Positions 30,044 to 34,679 of a stretch of DNA of 34,679 nt are shown piece after piece; position 1 is the first letter of the stretch, and the number at the start of each line of letters is the position of its first letter. Source of the DNA: Nonomuraea ceibae. Lineage in GTDB: Bacteria > Actinomycetota > Actinomycetes > Streptosporangiales > Streptosporangiaceae. A model generated the notes under the pieces. The model ran no database searches and was not told where the DNA came from. It saw only the letters and a list, made by a program, of their open reading frames with translations. Both the position numbers and the translations under genes were made by a program. The stretch spans positions 1 through 34,679 of the forward strand of contig NZ_JAHKRO010000099.1 in the NCBI RefSeq assembly GCF_019396325.1, in the 5' to 3' direction.

Positions 30044-30164
30044 TCCTCTCCATCTCGCCTACCGGGTTAGCTGACGGGTTCGGGCGTGGAGATGCCCTAC
30101 CGGCCGCGAGGGCCGGATTCACCCCAGAAGTTGGGTCCCCGGTTCCCGTGAGGGATTCGGCGCC
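30044..30164 (-). ncRNA. c-di-AMP riboswitch (ydaO-yuaA leader)
   Basis: Reading the minus strand from 30164, the conserved blocks of the ydaO-yuaA class appear in order: GGCGCCGAATCC, then GGGAACCGGGGACCCA (30147-30132), GGGGTGAATCCGG (30125-30113), a GCCGG-type stem, GTAGGG, and CCCGAACCCGTCAGCTAA to GGTAGGCG (30084-30056), closing with GATGGAGAGGA. The class binds cyclic di-AMP and usually lowers expression when c-di-AMP is high; in actinomycetes it sits before resuscitation-factor and cell-wall genes. Here it precedes the RlpA-like surface protein. Boundaries are estimated by eye. Confidence 0.93.
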
Positions 30165-30220
30165 AGGTGGCCGCCTCTTCCTGGTGAAGGGCTAGGTCAC
30201 CACCTGGTAACGCCACCCAA

Positions 30221-30248
30221 TGTATATGCCAAACCGGACAAACGCAAA
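30221..30248 (-). promoter_or_regulatory. candidate promoter of the riboswitch-controlled gene
   Basis: On the minus strand TATACA (30226-30221) is a good -10, 57 nt before the aptamer. TTTGCG (30248-30243) is a weak -35 with a 16-bp spacer. The leader would be about 340 nt. The remaining sequence of this gene-free stretch (29873-30339) is the riboswitch, its platform and the DUF5302 terminator. Confidence 0.5.
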
Positions 30249-30287
30249 GGTAACACCATGAATCAGGCGAAGATCTACCTAGGAGGG

Positions 30288-30325
30288 TCAAGAAAAAGGG
30301 GGGCACGGCATTGCCGTACCCCCCT
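30288..30325 (-). terminator. intrinsic terminator of the DUF5302 gene
   Basis: AGGGGGG-C-ACGGCA pairs with TGCCGT-A-CCCCCCT (30297-30325) with one mismatch. On the minus strand it is followed by TTTTTCTT, a rare canonical T-run for this genome. It isolates the DUF5302 transcript from the downstream riboswitch promoter. Confidence 0.88.
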
Positions 30326-30339
30326 GAAACGCCAGGATC

Positions 30340-30540
30340 TCAGCCGCCGCTCTTGCGCCTGAAAGATCGCTTGCTGGCAGCCGGCCCGTGTGCCCCGTGA
30401 ATCTTCGCGGCGTCGGCGCCCCTGCCACCCGCGCTCGTGCCCGCGGCCTGGTTGCGCTTGCGCTCCAGCGCCTCGCGGAACTTGCGCTTCATCTCGTCCT
30501 CGGGAGTCTCGCTGACTTCCGGCTCCGGTGTTTCCGCCAT
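30340..30540 (-). CDS. DUF5302 family small protein
   Basis: A 66-aa highly charged protein: an acidic N-terminus (AETPEPEVSETPEDEM), then KRKFREALERKRN, and a basic Ser/Lys/Arg tail (ASKRSFRRKSGG). This matches the actinobacterial DUF5302 family as I know it; its function is unknown. A strong AGGAGG lies before ATG 30540, and the gene has its own intrinsic terminator, so it is a real monocistronic gene despite its size. Confidence 0.85.
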   Translation of the reverse strand: MAETPEPEVSETPEDEMKRKFREALERKRNQAAGTSAGGRGADAAKIHGAHGPAASKRSFRRKSGG

Positions 30541-30623
30541 GGAGGACCTCCTGGTGTTGAGGGACGTACACAGCTTCGCACGATCGCCCACACGGCGCGA
30601 AACCGGGAGGGCCGCCCAGCGGT

Positions 30624-30629
30624 TAGGGT
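30624..30629 (+). promoter_or_regulatory. candidate -10 box of a leaderless promoter (CBS gene)
   Basis: TAGGGT ends 6 nt before GTG 30636. AGGGTGAG could also act as a weak Shine-Dalgarno, so the leaderless reading is not certain. Confidence 0.4.
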
Positions 30630-30635
30630 GAGCCT

Positions 30636-31079
30636 GTGCGCGCACGCGATCTCGTCAGCGACTTCCCGACCGTGACGCTCGACACCCGCGCGGCCGACGC
30701 CGCCCGGCTGCTGGCCGAGCACGGGCTGCCGGGGCTCATCGTGCTCGACGACGACGGCCGTCCGCGCACGATCCTGCCCGGCACCCAGGTGCTGCGCCTG
30801 GCCGTCCCCCGCTACTGCCTCGACGACCCCGCCCTGGCCAGGGTCGTCGACGAGGAGCACGCCGACGCGTTCATGCGCGGCCTCGGCGAGCGCACGGTCC
30901 GCGAGACCCTGCCCGAGCAGCCGCGCGAGCTGCCCATCGCCGACGGCGACGCCACCCTGCTGGAGCTGGCCGCGCTCATGGCCCGCACGCACAGCCCGCT
31001 CGTCGCCGTCGTCGACGACGGCGCCCTGCTGGGCGGCGTCACGCTCCAGGCGCTGATGGGCCAGTCGCTGCCGCACTAG
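30636..31079 (+). CDS. CBS-domain pair protein
   Basis: A 147-aa protein built of two CBS motifs: residues about 7-55 (VTLDTRAADAARLLAEHGLPGLIVLD) and about 95-143 (LPIADGDATLLELAALMARTHSPLVAVVDDGALLGGVTLQAL). Such pairs bind adenosine nucleotides such as AMP, ATP, SAM or c-di-AMP. Genes of this kind often precede an SLC13/ArsB-type permease, but here an MreB-like gene follows 43 bp downstream. The start is GTG 30636. Confidence 0.9.
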   Translation: MRARDLVSDFPTVTLDTRAADAARLLAEHGLPGLIVLDDDGRPRTILPGTQVLRLAVPRYCLDDPALARVVDEEHADAFMRGLGERTVRETLPEQPRELPIADGDATLLELAALMARTHSPLVAVVDDGALLGGVTLQALMGQSLPH

Positions 31080-31122
31080 CTCCTTGGTGTTGCCTTGACC
31101 CGATGGCGGGCAGATTCCGGTC

Positions 31123-32091
31123 ATGGTGAGCCCGCTCGGCCGGGATCTCGCGATCGATCTCGGCAGTGTCAGCACCCAGATCCACGCACGAGGCCGGGGC
31201 ATCGTGCTCAACGAGCCCACGGCCGTCGCGCGAAGTCCCGAGACGGGCCGGGCCGTCAGGTTCGGCGCCCAGGCCGTCTGCTGCGGCGACACCTGCTGGC
31301 CGGTGCGCGGCGGCATGCCGGGAGACCCCGAGCTGGCCCGGCTCCTCATCCGCCACTTCGTGCACAGGGTGCACAAGTTCACCAGGCCGCGCCTGGTCAT
31401 GGCCCTGCCCGACGGCTGCTCGCCGATCGTCGCGCGGACGCTCGGCGACCTGGCGTACGAGGCCGACGCGCGCGGCGTGGTCCTCGTGCCGCACGCGCTG
31501 GCCGTGGCCCTCGGGGCCGGAGTGGCGCTGGACGAGCCCGCCGGCGCGATGGTCGTCGACATCGGCCCCGGCCTCACCAGGATCGCCGTCCTGGCGGGCG
31601 GCGACGTGGTGACGGCCGCGTCCACCGGCGTCGGCGGCGACGACATGAACCGCGCCATCGCCCGCCTCGTCGAGCACCGGCACGGCATCCTCATCAGCGA
31701 GAGCGAGGCCGAGGCGGTCAAACGCGACGCCGGAACCGCCTGGAAGCCGCTGCACCGCCAGGTCCTCGTCCACGGCCACGACCCGGAGACCGGGTGCGAG
31801 CGCGTGGTCGCGGTCCCGGTGCACGACCTCTACGAGGCGACCAGGCAGCCGGTCGACGCGATCGTCCGGGCCGCCGCCCAAGCCGTGGAGCACTGCCCGC
31901 CCGAACTGGCCGCCGACCTCGGCGAGCGCGGCGCCACGCTCGCGGGCGGCGGCTCCCTGCTGCGCGGCCTCGCCCGGCGGCTGCGCACCGCCCTGGCCAT
32001 CCCGGTCCGCCGCGCCGACCAGCCGGTCGAGACCGTCGCCCTGGGCCTGGCCCGCTACGTCGACCGCCGATGGCCCGGACGCACGCCCTAG
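31123..32091 (+). CDS. divergent MreB-like actin-family protein
   Basis: A 322-aa protein of the MreB/Mbl family, shorter than typical MreB (about 340-350). The phosphate-1 loop AIDLGSVSTQIHARGRGIVL corresponds to MreB IDLGTANTLVY...GIVLNEP, and LNEPTAVA is retained. The phosphate-2 loop is VVDIGPGLTRIAVL (MreB has DIGGGT), with D146. The adenosine motif is LAGGGSLLRGL. Nucleotide-contact glycines are therefore partly changed. No mreC, mreD, pbp2 or rodA is nearby, so this is an orphan paralogue rather than the main cell-shape locus. It has no Shine-Dalgarno at ATG 31123; CAGATT lies 6 nt upstream. It ends 7 bp before the convergent NurA gene. Confidence 0.85.
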   Translation: MVSPLGRDLAIDLGSVSTQIHARGRGIVLNEPTAVARSPETGRAVRFGAQAVCCGDTCWPVRGGMPGDPELARLLIRHFVHRVHKFTRPRLVMALPDGCSPIVARTLGDLAYEADARGVVLVPHALAVALGAGVALDEPAGAMVVDIGPGLTRIAVLAGGDVVTAASTGVGGDDMNRAIARLVEHRHGILISESEAEAVKRDAGTAWKPLHRQVLVHGHDPETGCERVVAVPVHDLYEATRQPVDAIVRAAAQAVEHCPPELAADLGERGATLAGGGSLLRGLARRLRTALAIPVRRADQPVETVALGLARYVDRRWPGRTP

Positions 32092-32098
32092 GCCGGGT

Positions 32099-33043
32099 CT
32101 ACTCCTGTGAGGCCGTGCGCAACGCCCGGTAGAGCAGGCGCGGATCGCCCAGATGGTGGCGCAGCAGCTTCTCCAGGCCGCCGATCGGGACGAGGTTCTG
32201 CGGGGCGCGCGGGTCCTTGTAGTCGACGCCCGCCAGCGGCGGCAGCGCCAGCGTGAGCTCGTCGGCCAGCCGCGTCACCTGGGCGGGCTCCAGCTCGGCA
32301 CTCGCCTCGCACCGCGCGATCCCCGCCCACGGGGTCGAGGACCGCACCGGAAGCCGGACGTACCAGGCGTGCCGCCGCCAGCTCGTCCCCATGAGGAACA
32401 CCGGCGTGCGCTCCCCCGGCGCGAGCGCCGACACGACCGCCGACTGCGGCGGCGGCAGGTAGGCGGTGTGATGGGTCTTGATGTAGCCGACCGTGTTGGG
32501 CAGGTGGGTGCGCCCGCGCAGCGGCCCGTCGACCAGCAGCAGGTCACTCGTGCCGGCCCGGTGCCTGACGGCCAGGTCCACCTCCAGCTGGGTCACCTGG
32601 CGCTGGAGCGCCAGCGACAGCTCCTCCATGCTGGAGTCGGCCGCCCGCCCGGGCCGGTAGACGGCGTGCGCCGTCTTGACCTCCGGCGCGTACGGCGACG
32701 CGCTGATCAGCGAACGGCCGACCTCGATCGCCGCCAGATCCGCGCCACCCGGCCCGCAGCGGACGATGCCCGCCGCGAACGAGGCCGCGATGCCCGGCAG
32801 CGGCATCGGCGCGTCGGCGTCCGACACCCACACGCGCGCGTCGATCCGCCGCACCCCGTCGGCCACCAGCAGCGTGTCGGGCGCGTCCACGCCGGGGCCC
32901 GGCCGGACGGGCTTCCAGTCGGCCGCCGGGTGCTCGACGTCCAGGATCAGCTCGGCGCTCGTCGTGCCCAGCTCCGACAGGGCCTCCACGGCCAGCGCCG
33001 CCGCATAGCCCGGATCCCACGGGTCGACGGTGAACCCGGTCAT
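32099..33043 (-). CDS. NurA domain nuclease
   Basis: A 314-aa protein. The two acidic catalytic positions of the NurA nuclease fold are visible: D62 in LLVADGVRRIDAR and D172 in LLLVDGPLRGR, followed by the conserved GYIKTHH block (186-192). NurA is a 5'-to-3' nuclease acting with Rad50/Mre11 or HerA in end resection in archaea; bacterial homologues are less studied. Its start overlaps the stop of the Rad50/SbcC-like gene by 4 bp (ATGA), so the two are coupled. No HerA helicase is in the window. Confidence 0.87.
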   Translation of the reverse strand: MTGFTVDPWDPGYAAALAVEALSELGTTSAELILDVEHPAADWKPVRPGPGVDAPDTLLVADGVRRIDARVWVSDADAPMPLPGIAASFAAGIVRCGPGGADLAAIEVGRSLISASPYAPEVKTAHAVYRPGRAADSSMEELSLALQRQVTQLEVDLAVRHRAGTSDLLLVDGPLRGRTHLPNTVGYIKTHHTAYLPPPQSAVVSALAPGERTPVFLMGTSWRRHAWYVRLPVRSSTPWAGIARCEASAELEPAQVTRLADELTLALPPLAGVDYKDPRAPQNLVPIGGLEKLLRHHLGDPRLLYRALRTASQE

Positions 33044-34679
33044 GGGCCCACCCGGCGCACGTGCGAGCCCTCGGTGTCGCGGCTGACCTCGAACCGCACA
33101 GGGACGCGCTCCGCCAGCGCCGGGACGTGCGTGACGACGCCCACCATGCGCTCCTGGCCCGAGGCGAGCCGTTCGAGCGTGGTGGCCACCGTGTCGAGCG
33201 TGGCAGGGTCCAGGGTGCCGAATCCCTCGTCCAGGAAGATCGACTCCAGCCCCCGGGCGACCGTGCCCGACAGCGCCAGGGCCAGCGCCAGCGCCGCCTG
33301 GAACGTCTCACCGCCCGACAGCGTGCGGGCGCTGCGCCGCATCCCCGCCTCCGCGTGGTCGATCACCTCGATCTCGCTGCGGCTGCCCAGAACGAGCTCG
33401 TACTGCCCGTCGGACAGCTCCCGCAACGTGTCGGACGCGGTGGCGACCAGCAGCGCCAGCGCCTCGGCGCACAGCCAGCGCTCGAACGCGTTGGCGCGCA
33501 GCCGCAGGTCCAGCTCGTGCGCCACCTGGGCCGCCTGGTCGTGCTCGGTCACCTCCGCGGTCAGCTCGGCCACCTTCGCGCGATCCTCGCGGATGCGCTC
33601 CAGCGCCGCCTCCGACCTGGTCACGGCCGCCGCCACCGCGGCGGCGAGCTGGTCCGGTCCCCCGGCCCCACCTCCCGGTACGGGGACGCCGTGGGCGGTG
33701 AGGCGGTCGAGGAGCGCGGCCCGTTCGGCGTCACGCCTGGCCGCCAGCTCGGCCAGGGCCCGCTCCGTCTCGTCGACGACCACCCGGGTGGCGATGCCCG
33801 CCTGGTTGCGCCACTCGATCAGATCGCTCCAGGCGTGATGCAGATCGGCCCGGTCCACCGGTGGCGGCGCCTCCGCGTGCCCGCCCAGCGTGAGCAGCCG
33901 GTCCCGGGCGGCCTCCAGGGCGCGCCAGGCGTCCTCGCCCTGCCGCGCCGCCCGCACCGCGCGCGTCCGTGCCTGCTCCAGCCGGGTCCGGCAGCCCCGC
34001 GCCGCCGCCCGCGCCTCCGCGGCCACCTTCTCCGCCTTCCCCATGTCGGCCAGCCGCGCCTCGATGAACCCCCGGACCACGTCGCCACGCGGCCCCCGTG
34101 AACCCTCCACAGGGACGGCACCCCGTACGGACCGGCCACCCCCGGAAGAGACCGCCCCACCGGAAGGGGCGGCGCCCAGGACGGCACCACCCGAAGGGGC
34201 GACCCCGTCTACGGAGCGGTCCCCCTCCGGAGCGCCCACCCCGCCAGACGCAGAGGCCCCGCCGGGGGCGGAGGCCCCGGCGGACGCGGAAGCCCCACCG
34301 GACGCGGTGGTTCCGTCGGGGTTGGTGGGGGTGGGGAGGCCGTAGGGGCGGAGGGGGTGGAGGGCGGCGGCGCAGGCGGCGCGGTGGTGGGCGAGGTCGG
34401 CGTCGAGGCGGGCGGCCTGGTCGGCGAGCATCGCGGCGGACGTCTCGGCCTTGCCGTGCTCGGCCCGCGCCTGGTCGGCGTCGCCGCGGGCGATGGACAC
34501 GGCGCGCTCGGCCGTACCGAGGTCGGACAGGGCGCCGTGGCTGGGCGGGTCGGTGACGGGGCGCAGGCAGACGGGGCAGGGGTCGCCGGCCGTCAGGCGG
34601 GCGGCGAGCCCGGCGCCCGCGTGGGCGTCGCGGAGCCGGTCGCGGGCGGTCTCGGCGGCGGCGAGCCGGTCGCGGGCCT
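33040..34679 (-). CDS. Rad50/SbcC-like SMC-family ATPase, C-terminal half (5' end outside window)
   Basis: About 545 codons of a longer gene running off the window edge. The zinc hook CPVC (34578-34567, in GDPCPVCLRP) marks the tip of the coiled coil. It is followed by the returning arm and then the C-terminal ATPase lobe: ABC signature LSGGETFQAALALAL, Walker B IFLDEGFGTLD and the switch His in VVTHVPAL. It would tether or process DNA ends together with an Mre11/SbcD nuclease, probably encoded upstream, and with NurA. An unusual Gly/Ala/Ser/Pro-rich insertion interrupts the returning arm at about 34080-34330. An internal ATG at 34500 is not the start, as the frame and family motifs continue upstream of it. 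Confidence 0.93.
   Translation of the reverse strand, partial: ARDRLAAAETARDRLRDAHAGAGLAARLTAGDPCPVCLRPVTDPPSHGALSDLGTAERAVSIARGDADQARAEHGKAETSAAMLADQAARLDADLAHHRAACAAALHPLRPYGLPTPTNPDGTTASGGASASAGASAPGGASASGGVGAPEGDRSVDGVAPSGGAVLGAAPSGGAVSSGGGRSVRGAVPVEGSRGPRGDVVRGFIEARLADMGKAEKVAAEARAAARGCRTRLEQARTRAVRAARQGEDAWRALEAARDRLLTLGGHAEAPPPVDRADLHHAWSDLIEWRNQAGIATRVVVDETERALAELAARRDAERAALLDRLTAHGVPVPGGGAGGPDQLAAAVAAAVTRSEAALERIREDRAKVAELTAEVTEHDQAAQVAHELDLRLRANAFERWLCAEALALLVATASDTLRELSDGQYELVLGSRSEIEVIDHAEAGMRRSARTLSGGETFQAALALALALSGTVARGLESIFLDEGFGTLDPATLDTVATTLERLASGQERMVGVVTHVPALAERVPVRFEVSRDTEGSHVRRVGP
34244..34315 (-). repeat. four tandem 18-bp degenerate repeats in the SbcC-like gene
   Basis: Four consecutive 18-mers related to CCGGACGCGGAGGCCCCG encode GGASAS/AGASAP-type hexapeptides. 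They belong to a low-complexity Gly/Ala/Ser/Pro stretch of about 80 residues inside the coiled-coil arm. Confidence 0.8.

Noticed and set aside
34100..34330. CRISPR-like or satellite array
   Set aside because: The repeats are contiguous, degenerate 18-mers with no spacers and keep the SbcC-like reading frame, so they are coding low-complexity repeats.
34498..34500. ATG at 34500 as the start of the SbcC-like gene
   Set aside because: The same frame continues upstream to the window edge and encodes the CPVC zinc hook, so this Met is internal.

Overview
The window is very GC-rich, densely coded DNA with actinobacterial signatures throughout: a lysine 6-aminotransferase of the mycobacterial Lat type, an NgcEFG-type sugar ABC transporter without its own ATPase, paired roadblock/LC7 genes, a DUF5302 gene, and many genes with a TANNNT box 6-7 nt before the start codon and no Shine-Dalgarno. 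A filamentous actinomycete of the Streptosporangiales type (for example Nonomuraea-like) is my inference; no taxonomic marker was tested.

Layout. 1-3000: the end of a membrane-anchored protein, a membrane pseudokinase and a DUF2510 membrane protein. 3000-4200: oligoribonuclease (orn), a tRNA-His with its terminator, and a 73-aa LuxR-type DNA-binding protein. 4160-9180: lat, an HdeD-type membrane protein, a hemolysin III family protein and a penicillin-binding transpeptidase on the minus strand, with a spermidine-synthase-like gene divergent. 9177-15500: a NarL-type two-component system, a beta-lactamase-fold serine hydrolase, a pirin, a small membrane protein, a lipoprotein of the Cu/Zn superoxide dismutase family and a pterin carbinolamine dehydratase.

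15500-23600 looks like a carbohydrate or amino-compound utilisation region. It has an ngcEFG-like transporter behind a ROK-type operator, a divergent alkylsulfatase-like metallo-hydrolase behind a TAGAA-N5-TTCTA palindrome, and a TetR-centred group (PfkB kinase, class III aminotransferase, TetR, class II aldolase). The two promoter regions of that group carry related 16-bp operator candidates.

23500-28100: a DUF885 peptidase-like gene and a DUF4032 kinase-like gene start back to back from a 22-bp spacer with interlocking -10 boxes. They are followed by a three-gene cassette: roadblock, PATAN-like winged-helix, roadblock. 28100-34679: an alpha/beta hydrolase, a secreted RlpA-like surface protein behind a clear c-di-AMP (ydaO-yuaA) riboswitch leader, DUF5302, a CBS-pair protein, a divergent orphan MreB-like protein, and a NurA nuclease overlapping the end of a Rad50/SbcC-like ATPase gene whose zinc hook is visible near the window edge.

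No insertion sequences, CRISPR arrays, prophage genes or replication origin were seen. Coding is nearly continuous. The only gene-free stretch above 300 bases is the riboswitch leader at 29873-30339.
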